Below, in pieces: positions 8,785 through 16,610 of a stretch of DNA of 64,000 bases (position 1 is its first letter; each line of letters starts with the position of its first letter). The notes under the pieces were generated by a model. That model saw only the letters and a program-made list of their open reading frames with translations. It made no database searches and was not told the DNA's origin. Source of the DNA: Nocardia concava NBRC 100430. Its GTDB lineage: Bacteria; Actinomycetota; Actinomycetes; Mycobacteriales; Mycobacteriaceae. A program made the position numbers and the translations under genes. The stretch covers positions 1 to 64,000 of the forward strand of contig NZ_BAFX01000024.1 in assembly GCF_000308815.1 (NCBI RefSeq), read 5' to 3'.

Positions 8785-9771
8785 ATGAGGATTACGGTGC
8801 GAGTCGCCGCCGTCCAGGCCGAACCCAGCTGGCTGCGGCTGTCCGACGGCGTGGAACAGGTCGTCGAACTGATCGAAGCGGCAGCGACGCGGGGTGCACG
8901 GCTGGTCGCATTCCCGGAAGCGTTTCTACCGGGATATCCGTGGTGGCGCTGGATCGATACCAATCAGTGGAATGTCGAGTATTCGACCCGCTGCCGCGAG
9001 AATTCGATGACGCGGGACGGTGCGGAAATGCGCGCGATCACCGAAGCCGCTGCCGCGCACGGCATTCACGTCGTCCTCGGATTCGGCGAACGGCAGGATC
9101 GGCGAATCTATCTGTCGCAGGCCGTGATCGACGATTCCGGCGAGTTGCTGTCGGTACGCCGCAAAGCCGGGCTGAACAGCGTGGAACGCAAGATATTCGC
9201 ATCCGGGACACCCAATCTGCCCGCCGTGCACCACACTCCGATCGGCAAGTACGGCGCGCTCTCCGGACAGGAGAACCAGCGCCCGCTGCTCACCCGCGCG
9301 CTGCGCGCCGACGAGGAGCAGATCCACGTGGCCGCCTGGCCCGCCAATCCGGATGGCGATGCGCCCGGCCCGGATTCGAGCACCACCGTCAGCCGCATGT
9401 ACGCGCTGGAAGTCGGCGCCTTCGTACTGGCCCCCGCCGCCATCGTGAGCGACGCCGCCTGGGGCGGCATGCCCCGCCCCCGCACCATCGGCCGCACCGG
9501 CCGCAGCCGCATCTACGGCGCCGACGGCACCGAAGTGGTGACGGCCCTGAACGAGGGCGAGGAGGGAATCCTCTACGCCGACTTGGAAATCGGCGCCTCC
9601 ACCGCCGACACCCCCCACTACGAATCCCCCCGAGCCACCCGCGACCACAAGGACCGCGTCCCCACCCGCCGCGGCTCCCGCCGCGTCGCCTCCGGCTGGC
9701 AAGCGGGCCCCGACCGCTGGGCCCTCCCCATGACCCTCGGCACCTACCCCGGCGGCACCGCCGCCTGCTGA
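8785..9771 (+). CDS. Nitrilase-superfamily protein lacking the catalytic Cys (paralogue 2)
   Basis: 328 residues, ATG preceded by GAGGGA. It aligns with the paralogue at 6755 without gaps through the active-site region: Glu45 in AFPEAFLPGYPWW and Lys127 in VRRKAGLNSVERKIF. The position of the catalytic Cys is again Gly161 (GKYGALSGQENQRPL), with Glu163 kept. The Gly codon is GGA here and GGC in the other copy. The C-terminus is ~45 residues longer and Arg/Pro-rich. Enzyme activity of the classical type is unlikely; ligand binding or a structural role with AraC paralogue 4 is an inference. It ends 4 bp from the convergent csoR gene. Confidence 0.85.
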   Translation: MRITVRVAAVQAEPSWLRLSDGVEQVVELIEAAATRGARLVAFPEAFLPGYPWWRWIDTNQWNVEYSTRCRENSMTRDGAEMRAITEAAAAHGIHVVLGFGERQDRRIYLSQAVIDDSGELLSVRRKAGLNSVERKIFASGTPNLPAVHHTPIGKYGALSGQENQRPLLTRALRADEEQIHVAAWPANPDGDAPGPDSSTTVSRMYALEVGAFVLAPAAIVSDAAWGGMPRPRTIGRTGRSRIYGADGTEVVTALNEGEEGILYADLEIGASTADTPHYESPRATRDHKDRVPTRRGSRRVASGWQAGPDRWALPMTLGTYPGGTAAC

Positions 9772-9775
9772 GGGG

Positions 9776-10120
9776 TCAGCTGCGTACCAGGCGGGCGATG
9801 GCGTCGGTGGCTTCCTTGATCTTGGCTTCGGCCTCGGGGCCGCCGGCCACGGCCGCGTCGACCACGCAGTGGCTGATGTGGTCTTCGAGGAGGCCCATGG
9901 CCACGGCCTGGAGGGCCTTGGTCATGGCGGAGACCTGGGTCAGGATGTCGATGCAGTACTTCTCTTCCTCGACCATGCGCTGCAGGCCGCGGGCCTGGCC
10001 CTCGATCCGGCGCAGGCGCTTGAGGTAGTCGTCCTTGGCGGTGATGTAGCCGTGGGCGGCGTGGTCGTGGCAGGACTCGTCGGCGGTGGTCTCTGCGGTG
10101 GCGGTCTTGTCGGTGGTCAC
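9776..10120 (-). CDS. csoR: CsoR-type copper-sensing repressor
   Basis: 114 residues from the GTG at 10120, which has GAGGA eight bases upstream; a GTG at 10135 would add five residues. It is a CsoR/RcnR (DUF156) helical repressor: YLKRLRRIEGQARGLQRMV, then Cys56, His81 and Cys85. The spacing C-25-H-4-C is exactly that of the Cu(I) site of M. tuberculosis CsoR (C36, H61, C65), so copper rather than nickel or formaldehyde is the likely signal. A His-rich N-terminus (ESCHDHAAHG) may add metal ligands. No copA or copZ gene is nearby. An operator-like palindrome sits just upstream, suggesting autoregulation. Confidence 0.92.
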   Translation of the reverse strand: MTTDKTATAETTADESCHDHAAHGYITAKDDYLKRLRRIEGQARGLQRMVEEEKYCIDILTQVSAMTKALQAVAMGLLEDHISHCVVDAAVAGGPEAEAKIKEATDAIARLVRS

Positions 10121-10147
10121 CTGCGCTGTCCTCACTCCCGGTCATTG

Positions 10148-10163
10148 ATACCCCCCTAGGGTA
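10148..10163. promoter_or_regulatory. CsoR operator-like palindrome
   Basis: ATACCCCCCTAGGGTA: inverted TACCC / GGGTA arms with a G/C tract, the known CsoR-family operator pattern. It lies 28 bp upstream of csoR and 54 bp upstream of the divergent phosphorylase gene, so it could affect both. Confidence 0.7.
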
Positions 10164-10216
10164 CATGGTTTGCCCTGGTAGCACCACTCATGCCCGCATG
10201 CGCGAGAATCGTGCCC

Positions 10217-11032
10217 ATGAGTTCGGATCCACGGGCATCGCTCGCCATCATCGGAGGCAGCGGGTTCTACGACTTCTTCGGCGATGACGCCGTCACGGTC
10301 GAGGTCGAGACCCCCTACGGCGCGCCCAGCGCCCCCATCACCATCGGCCAGGTGGAGGGACGCTCGGTGGCGTTCCTGCCGCGGCACGGCCGCAAGCACG
10401 AGTTCTCCCCGCACACCGTGCCCTACCGCGCCAATATGTGGGCACTGCGCTCGCTGGGCGTGCGCCGCATCTTCGGACCCTGCGCGGTCGGCAGCCTGCG
10501 CGCCGACTGGGGTCCGGGCACGGTGGCCGTGCCGGACCAGCTGGTGGACCGCACCTCGGGCCGCGCCCAGACCTTCTTCGACACCGGCGGCGTGCACGTC
10601 TCCTTCGCCGACCCGTACTGCGACGAGCTGCGTTCGGCCGCAATCGCTTCCGTCGGCGACGAACTGCCCTCGCACGACTACGGCACCATGGTCGTGGTGG
10701 AGGGCCCGCGCTTCTCCACCCGCGCCGAGAGCCGCTGGTTCGCCGGACAGGGCTGGGAGCTGGTCAATATGACCGGGCATCCGGAGGCCGTACTCGCCCG
10801 CGAACTCGAAATGTGCTACTCCGCAATCGCTCTCGTCACCGACCTGGACGCGGGACTGGAGTCCGGTGAGGGCGTCAGCGCCGCCGCCGTCTTCGCCGAG
10901 TTCGAGCGCAACCTGGTGCCGTTCAAGGCCCTCATGCGCCGCGCCGTCGCAGCCGTCGAGGGCGACGACACCTGCGACAAGTGCCGCGTCCTCACCGGCA
11001 CAGGCGTGCAGCTGCCCTTCGAACTGCCCTGA
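10217..11032 (+). CDS. S-methyl-5'-thioadenosine / purine nucleoside phosphorylase family protein
   Basis: 271 residues, ATG 10217. It is a trimeric PNP/MTAP-type phosphorylase that would cleave 5'-methylthioadenosine (or another purine nucleoside) with phosphate. Visible features are LAIIGGSGFYDFFGDD at the N-terminus, FLPRHGRKHEFSPH (phosphate/ribose region), VVVEGPRFSTRAE, and MTGHPEAVLARELEMCY followed by VTDLDAG. The TDLD sequence is in the purine-binding loop, where MTA phosphorylases usually have TDYD, so substrate preference is uncertain. The role would be methionine salvage or purine recycling in the cytoplasm. It diverges from csoR across a shared operator-like site. Confidence 0.88.
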   Translation: MSSDPRASLAIIGGSGFYDFFGDDAVTVEVETPYGAPSAPITIGQVEGRSVAFLPRHGRKHEFSPHTVPYRANMWALRSLGVRRIFGPCAVGSLRADWGPGTVAVPDQLVDRTSGRAQTFFDTGGVHVSFADPYCDELRSAAIASVGDELPSHDYGTMVVVEGPRFSTRAESRWFAGQGWELVNMTGHPEAVLARELEMCYSAIALVTDLDAGLESGEGVSAAAVFAEFERNLVPFKALMRRAVAAVEGDDTCDKCRVLTGTGVQLPFELP

Positions 11033-11114
11033 CGAACCCGGAACCGCCGCCCGAGCGACCGGGGCACCACGTTGTGCCCCGAGGTGCGCCATTGCACCTG
11101 CTCGCGGCGGTTTT

Positions 11115-11163
11115 CGTCATTCCGGGGGCTGCTCGCCGGGAATCTGTTTCGCCCGGAATGTCC
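11115..11163. repeat. Degenerate relative of the dispersed palindrome
   Basis: CGTCATTCCGG...GCCGGGAATC followed by CCCGGAATGTCC resembles the ends of the palindromic element, but the CTTTTGGCC core is missing. It lies between two same-strand genes. Possibly a decayed or minimal copy. Confidence 0.45.
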
Positions 11164-11237
11164 ATCACCCAATAGGTATTCGGGTTACGGCCCCCGCTGG
11201 ACGTGAGCATCTGCGGCCGGTCGAATAGGCTGGGGCC

Positions 11238-12674
11238 ATGAATGCGGGTGGTGGTTCCGACACCCTGCGCGTCCTGCTGACCGGCGCGGCCGGCTACCTG
11301 GGCTCCCACGTCCATCGCGCCCTGCTGGCGGCGGGGCACGAGGTCGTTCCCGTCGACGCCCTGCTCGAGACCGTGCACGGCGTGAATGCCATTGCGCCCG
11401 AGGGCGTTATCCGCGGCGATATTCGCGACGGCGAGGCGCTGGACTCGCTGCTCGACGGCGTGGACGTGGTCTGCCATCTGGCCGCGGCCGTTCCGCTGCC
11501 ACAGCTTCGCGACCCCCTGGAGATCATCCCGCCCGCGCCGCCGAATTCCGGTGCCCAGCAAGAACTCACGCCGCTGCGACGAGCGGGCGCACACGGGCCG
11601 CAGGGTGATGCCGCCGCGGGCCGCGCGAGCAGCGACGGGGACCGCGAGGCCACCGGATCGCCCGCGCGCGAAGTGGGTGAGCATCCGGGGGCGGTGCCCG
11701 CCGCTCGCGGGGACGGCGCGAAGCCCCCGCTCGCGGGGTCGTCACCGCCGGACCACGGCTCCGGTCGGCCGGGGCGGCGTGAGGAGGCCGCCGGTTACGG
11801 GACCGGGCCGTGCGTGCGCGCCCCGATCGGCGCGGATCGTGGGGGACAGAGTCGGCCCGGGGCGGAGGGGATGCGGTGGGCCGCGCTGTATGCCTCGCAC
11901 AATGACGCGGGCACAGCGGTCCTGCTGGCCGCCATGGAGCGCGCGGGGGTGCGGCGGCTGGTCCTCGGTTCGTCGGTGGCGGTGTACGGCGAGGGCCGGT
12001 ATCGCGGGGCCAGAGGCGGAGTCTTCTATCCCGGACCACGGCGGCGGCGAGATGTGGATCGCGGGATGTTCGATCATCGGGAGTTGCGGTCCGGCGATGT
12101 GCTGACCTGGGAGCCAATGGGGGAGGACGCGCCGCTGCGGCCCCGGAGTGCTTATGCGGCAAGCAAAGTCGCGCAGGAGCACTACGCGCTGGCCTGGGTG
12201 GCGACCACCGGATCGGCCGCGGCGGTGCTGCGCTATCACCATCTCTACGGCGAGCCGGTGGCCGATGGGCGGCGGGTGCGGTCCGCGGAAGCCGGTGTGG
12301 TGGCACGGTTCCGGGCCGAGCTGCTGGCCGGACGGCCGCCGCGGGTTTTCGAAGACGGCGGGCAGGTACGGGATTTCGTGCATGTGCGGGATGCGGCCGT
12401 CGCGACGGTGGCGGCGGTGGAGCGGCAGGTGCCGGGATTCCTGCCGCTCAATATCGCCTCGGGGCGGCCGCTCACGCTGTGGGAGGTGGCCTCGGTCATG
12501 GCCAAGGCGGTGGACGGGCCGTCGCCGGTGGTGACCGGGCAGTGCCGGGTCACCGATATCCGCCATGTGGTGGCGAATCCGGAACGGGCCAGGCACGCCC
12601 TGGATTTCAATGCCCGCACCCCGCCCGCCCAGGGCCTGGCCGACTACGCCGCGCGCGGGACCGGCCGCCGCTGA
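11238..12674 (+). CDS. NAD-dependent epimerase/dehydratase (extended SDR) with large insertion
   Basis: 478 residues; extended SDRs of this type are ~310-350. The Rossmann core is clear: VLLTGAAGYLGSHVHRAL (NAD-binding GxxGxxG), GDIRD, CHLAAAV, and the catalytic YAASK. The ending DGGQVRDFVHVRDAA is typical of nucleotide-sugar epimerases. After VPLPQLRDPLEI (~residue 95) a stretch of about 115 residues rich in Gly/Pro/Arg/Ala interrupts the fold, which resumes at YASHNDAGTAVLLAAM. The region VYGEGRY...PGPRRRRDV...EDAPL normally carries a cysteine pair in this subfamily, but none is present here. The sugar substrate is unknown. Confidence 0.8.
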   Translation: MNAGGGSDTLRVLLTGAAGYLGSHVHRALLAAGHEVVPVDALLETVHGVNAIAPEGVIRGDIRDGEALDSLLDGVDVVCHLAAAVPLPQLRDPLEIIPPAPPNSGAQQELTPLRRAGAHGPQGDAAAGRASSDGDREATGSPAREVGEHPGAVPAARGDGAKPPLAGSSPPDHGSGRPGRREEAAGYGTGPCVRAPIGADRGGQSRPGAEGMRWAALYASHNDAGTAVLLAAMERAGVRRLVLGSSVAVYGEGRYRGARGGVFYPGPRRRRDVDRGMFDHRELRSGDVLTWEPMGEDAPLRPRSAYAASKVAQEHYALAWVATTGSAAAVLRYHHLYGEPVADGRRVRSAEAGVVARFRAELLAGRPPRVFEDGGQVRDFVHVRDAAVATVAAVERQVPGFLPLNIASGRPLTLWEVASVMAKAVDGPSPVVTGQCRVTDIRHVVANPERARHALDFNARTPPAQGLADYAARGTGRR

Positions 12675-12697
12675 AGGTGAGCCGTTAGGCTCCGGGC

Positions 12698-13276
12698 ATG
12701 GCCGAATATTCGACGGACACCCCGCTGCGGCTCGAGGTCATCATCGCCAGTGTGCGGCCCAAGCGGTTCGCGCCGGTGGTCGCGGACTGGTTTCTGAAGC
12801 AGGCGCGGGCCGACGAGGCGTTCGAGGTGGGGGTCATCGATCTGATCGATACGCCGCTGCCGACGGATCTGACCGAGAACGAGGAGGTGCGGGCCTTTCA
12901 GCGGCGGATCGCGGCGGCCGACGCGTTCGTGGCGGTCACCTCCGAGTACAACCACGGCTATCCGGCCTCGCTCAAGACGGCCCTGGACAGCGTCAAGCGG
13001 GAATGGCGCGGCAAGCCAATCGGATTCGTCAGCTACGGCGGCCTGTCCGGCGGGCTGCGCGCGGTCGAGCAGCTGCGTCAGGTGGTGGCCGAGATCCACA
13101 TGGTCTCCGTCCGTGAGACCGTCAGCTTCCACGAGGCCAAGCGGAAATTCGACGCCGACGGCAACACCCAGGACGGCGCGGCCATCGACGCCGCCGAGCG
13201 CATGCTGCGCCAACTCGCCTGGTGGGCAGGGGCTTTGCGCACCGCCAGGACCGTCGAACCGTACCCGGGAAGTTAG
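12698..13276 (+). CDS. NAD(P)H-dependent FMN reductase family protein
   Basis: 192 residues. It has the flavodoxin-like fold of PF03358: VIIASVRPKRFAPVVADWF is the phosphate-binding loop of FMN, and AVTSEYNHGYPASLKTALD with VSYGGLSGGLRAVEQLR form the flavin and dimer contacts. It would be a cytoplasmic NAD(P)H:FMN or quinone reductase. It follows the SDR gene by 23 bp in the same direction. Its last 4 bp overlap the end of convergent eccE. Confidence 0.9.
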   Translation: MAEYSTDTPLRLEVIIASVRPKRFAPVVADWFLKQARADEAFEVGVIDLIDTPLPTDLTENEEVRAFQRRIAAADAFVAVTSEYNHGYPASLKTALDSVKREWRGKPIGFVSYGGLSGGLRAVEQLRQVVAEIHMVSVRETVSFHEAKRKFDADGNTQDGAAIDAAERMLRQLAWWAGALRTARTVEPYPGS

Positions 13277-14913
13277 TTCGCGAAGGCCGCCGCGCGGGGC
13301 TGCCCGATATAGGTGGACTCGCGGGGGATGGAGACGAGGGTCAGCGGGACCTCGGTTGTGCCGGTACGCAGGATGATTCGGTTCCCGGCGGCACCCGGCT
13401 GATGGATGGACAGGTCCGGTTTGGCGGCGGGCCAGCCGAGGGGATCGCCGGTGAGGTAGAGGGTGGTGACACCGGCGTGCGGGGCGGGGGCGAGGACGCC
13501 GTCCACGACGGTGGCGGTGAAATCGGTGTCGGGCTGGTGGGTTTCGGCGGCGACTGTGAGCCGCTCGGGATTGCCGATGGTGGTGACCAGCTGGTGCCAG
13601 GCATGTGGCCGGTCGGTGCGGATCAGGATGCGTTCGCCGACGGCCAGTGCGCGGAAGATGAGCTGCTGCGCGAGATAGAGCTCACCCGCCACGTACACGC
13701 TCGAAATACCCTGGCCGACAAGGCGGATCGCGACGCCATTGCCGTCCTCGTCGGAGCCGAGCAGCTGCCCGCAGCCCGCCGACGGCAACTGCAGGGCGTC
13801 GATGTCGGCGATCTCGCGGACCTCGGTGGGCACGGTGTCGTCCAGGCCGGGCACCGCGAACGGCAGATGCGCGAGCAGGCCCTCACGGTGTCGGCCGTTC
13901 ATGGAGATCATGTGCTGCTGCACCGGCTCCTCGGGCAGCTCCCGGGCGGTGAGCCGCCAGGCCGCGCCGATGCGCACGGTCTCGGCGTTGCGGCCCGGCC
14001 GCAGCCGAACCGCCACCGTGGTGCCGCGCGAGGCGGGCACCCAGAGCTGGGCCAGCAGGTCGGAGGCCAGCTGCCGGGGATCCACGGCGGCGCCGATGTT
14101 CACGCTGTTGCCGAGCTCGGCGTAGCGCCAGTGTTGGGTCAGCTCACCGGGATCCACGCCCGCGGTGACCTGCAGGGCGGCCTGGCGGATCTCGGGCGCG
14201 GTGAGCAGCCGGGCCGAGCAGTCGCCGTCCTCCAGGGTGCGCACGATGCGCTGGGTGGCGATGGTGACCACCCGGCACGCGCCCGTGAGCCCGCCGCCGC
14301 GCCGGGCCGCGGCCTCGGGAAAGGCGATCGGGTCGAAGGCGATGGCCAGCCAGACCGTGCGGTGCGCGGTGGCGGGCAGCGGGCCCAGCAGCGATTCGTA
14401 GATGGCGCCCGCGGGCGTGCCGGAGCGGCTGCGGTAGCCGTGCGAGACGATATCGATGCCGGACAGCAGAATGTCGTGCTGGCTCAGGCTTTTCGCGAGT
14501 TCGGGCAGCGGCAGCAGGTGCGCGGAGTGCACGGTGGCGCGGCCGAGGCGGGTCAGTCCGCCCTTGGGGGCCAGTACCTCGACGACGGCCACCACGCGGC
14601 TGCCGTCGCGGTAGAGCCCGAGCGAGCGGCCGTCGGGGGCGCGGAAGTCGATGATGTCGGCGGGCGGGTGGCCGCGGCGCGCCCGGAACCGGCCGCGGGT
14701 CGCGATCCAGTCCGACACGGTGCGTTTGCCGAGCGGTAACAGAAGGATCAGACCGACCACTATGCCGAGGGCGAGCGCACCCCACCAGATCAATCCGCAC
14801 ATCACGGCCAGGATCAGAACGACCAGTCCGGCGACCTGGGCCCAGACCAGGTTGGCGAAGGAGATCCGGCCGAGCAACGGCCGCCCCGCCGTCTCCCCGG
14901 AATCGGTCGTCAT
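13273..14913 (-). CDS. eccE: Type VII secretion membrane protein EccE
   Basis: 546 residues. Two transmembrane helices at about residues 22-62 (WAQVAGLVVLILAVMCGLIW, then ALALGIVVGLILLLPL) are followed by a long cytosolic domain, the EccE plan. EccE sits on the periphery of the ESX membrane complex. As I recall, M. tuberculosis ESX-4 lacks eccE, while M. abscessus and Nocardia ESX-4 loci carry it. It diverges from eccB across 108 bp, so one control region may serve both. Confidence 0.88.
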   Translation of the reverse strand: MTTDSGETAGRPLLGRISFANLVWAQVAGLVVLILAVMCGLIWWGALALGIVVGLILLLPLGKRTVSDWIATRGRFRARRGHPPADIIDFRAPDGRSLGLYRDGSRVVAVVEVLAPKGGLTRLGRATVHSAHLLPLPELAKSLSQHDILLSGIDIVSHGYRSRSGTPAGAIYESLLGPLPATAHRTVWLAIAFDPIAFPEAAARRGGGLTGACRVVTIATQRIVRTLEDGDCSARLLTAPEIRQAALQVTAGVDPGELTQHWRYAELGNSVNIGAAVDPRQLASDLLAQLWVPASRGTTVAVRLRPGRNAETVRIGAAWRLTARELPEEPVQQHMISMNGRHREGLLAHLPFAVPGLDDTVPTEVREIADIDALQLPSAGCGQLLGSDEDGNGVAIRLVGQGISSVYVAGELYLAQQLIFRALAVGERILIRTDRPHAWHQLVTTIGNPERLTVAAETHQPDTDFTATVVDGVLAPAPHAGVTTLYLTGDPLGWPAAKPDLSIHQPGAAGNRIILRTGTTEVPLTLVSIPRESTYIGQPRAAAFAN

Positions 14914-15021
14914 CGTCGTCCCCGGCTCCCCGATAGCGGCCCCTCAGGAGTGGCCGCGCGCGAATGAAGGTCCTGGTAACTGTACTGTGTTCGGCGAACG
15001 CAACGACCTTCCGGGAGTTGT

Positions 15022-16509
15022 ATGCCTTCGAAACCCACGACCCGATGGCAGGTGAGCGGCTACCGCTTCCTGGTCCGTCGCATGGAGCACGCCCTGGTCC
15101 GCAGGGACGTGCGAATGCTGCACGATCCCATGCGCTCCCAGTCCCGCGCGTTCACCGCCGGACTCATCCTCGCGTGTGTCGCACTGGCGGGTTGCGGAGT
15201 GTTGGCCCTGCTGCGGCCGCAGGACAAGATCGGGTCCAACAAGATCCTCATCGGCAAGGACACCGGCGCGGTCTACGTGGTGCTCGACGGGGTCGTGCAT
15301 CCGGCGCTGAACATCGCCTCGGCGCGGCTGGCCGCGGGCGATGCCGCCAAGCCCGCGACCGTCAAGGAGTCCGAGCTGGCCAAGAAGCCGCGCGGGCAGC
15401 TGATCGGGATTCCGGGCGCGCCGACCTCGCTGAACTTCACCGGTGGTGACGGCCGCACCTGGACGGTGTGCGACGCGCTGTCCAATGACGGTAGCCGCAA
15501 CCTCACCACCTCGGTGCTCGCCGGGGATCTGACGTTGGCGGACAAGGCATCTGCGATGGGTTCGGGCAAGGCACTGCTGGTGCAGAGCCGGGAGCACACC
15601 TACCTGGTCTACGACAATGAGCGCGCCCAGATCGATCTGAACGATCGCGCCGTCGTCGACGCCCTCGACCTGCGCGGCCAGACACCGCGGCCGATCAGCG
15701 AGGGTCTGCTCAATGCCATTCCCGAGGTCCTGCCGCTGGTGGCGCCGCGCATCGAGAATGCCGGAGCCGCACCGGGTTACCCGATCGGCGACCACCGCAT
15801 CGGCGACGTGGTGCAGGTGCGCACCGACAGCAAGTACTACGTCGTGCTCGCCGACGGGCTGCAGCCGGTGTCGGCTCTGACCGCCGACATCATCCGCAAT
15901 GCCTACCGGTCCGCGGCCGCCGACGACCACATCGCGCAGGCCGACCGGACCGGTGCGCCGGTGTCCTCGGCGCTGCAGGTGTCGAAGTATCCCGACGAGG
16001 CGCCGACGCTGGTGGACGGCAAGGACCAGCCCATCGACTGCCTGACCTGGAAGCCGCTGAATTCGGCCGATTCCTCCGACGGCAGCAAGCACGCCGAACT
16101 GACCGTGCTCACCGGGCACGCCGTGCCGATTCCCGACCGCGCCAAGCTGGTTCCGCTGGCCCAGGCCGACGGGAGCGGGCCGAACGTGGACAGCTTCTAC
16201 ATGAAGCCGGGTGCGGGGGCGTATGTGCAGTCGACCGGGATCGAGCCGGACAGCCAGCGTCACGACAGCCTGTTCTTCGTGTCCGACTACGGAGTTCGCT
16301 TCGGCATCAAGAATCTGGACGCCGCCAAGGCGCTGGGCATGGACCCCGAAAAGGTGCGGCCCGAACCCGCGCCCTGGCCGATTGTCGGCCTGCTCGCGCC
16401 CGGGCCGACGCTCAGCCGCGAGGCCGCCATGGTCGCGCACGACGGGGTGGCGCCGGATCCGAGTCCGGCCAAGGAACCGGTGAAGACGCAGAGCCCAGCC
16501 GCGAATTGA
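15022..16509 (+). CDS. eccB: Type VII secretion protein EccB
   Basis: 495 residues, ATG preceded by GGGAG. The N-terminal opening (TTRWQVSGYRFLVRRMEHAL) is the EccB signature. A single transmembrane segment lies at ~48-68 (AFTAGLILACVALAGCGVL), followed by a large periplasmic domain of repeated beta modules (GKDTGAVYVVLDGVVHPALN; later GDVVQVRTDSKYYVVLADGL). EccB forms the periplasmic part of the ESX core with EccC, EccD and EccE. It converges with mycP, and a palindromic repeat lies between them. Confidence 0.95.
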   Translation: MPSKPTTRWQVSGYRFLVRRMEHALVRRDVRMLHDPMRSQSRAFTAGLILACVALAGCGVLALLRPQDKIGSNKILIGKDTGAVYVVLDGVVHPALNIASARLAAGDAAKPATVKESELAKKPRGQLIGIPGAPTSLNFTGGDGRTWTVCDALSNDGSRNLTTSVLAGDLTLADKASAMGSGKALLVQSREHTYLVYDNERAQIDLNDRAVVDALDLRGQTPRPISEGLLNAIPEVLPLVAPRIENAGAAPGYPIGDHRIGDVVQVRTDSKYYVVLADGLQPVSALTADIIRNAYRSAAADDHIAQADRTGAPVSSALQVSKYPDEAPTLVDGKDQPIDCLTWKPLNSADSSDGSKHAELTVLTGHAVPIPDRAKLVPLAQADGSGPNVDSFYMKPGAGAYVQSTGIEPDSQRHDSLFFVSDYGVRFGIKNLDAAKALGMDPEKVRPEPAPWPIVGLLAPGPTLSREAAMVAHDGVAPDPSPAKEPVKTQSPAAN

Positions 16510-16514
16510 GCACC

Positions 16515-16590
16515 CGTCATCCCGGCGCGCTTTTGGCCGGGATCCACCCTGCCGCTGTGGATTCCGGTCAAAAGCATGCCGGAATGACGG
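16515..16590. repeat. Dispersed palindromic element, copy 2
   Basis: CGTCATCCCGGCGCGCTTTT...GGGATCC, a spacer, then ATTCCGGTCAAAAGCATGCC and GGAATGACG. The arms vary coordinately (CCCGG/TTCCGG alternatives) but keep the CTTTTGGCC / GGTCAAAAG core. It fills the gap between convergent eccB and mycP. Confidence 0.9.
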
Positions 16591-16610
16591 GTGAATGACG
16601 GCGGTGGTGA

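Noticed and set aside
13222..14739. Long plus-strand frame opposite eccE
   Set aside because: Gly/Asp/Arg-rich shadow of eccE; no start site or recognisable domain.
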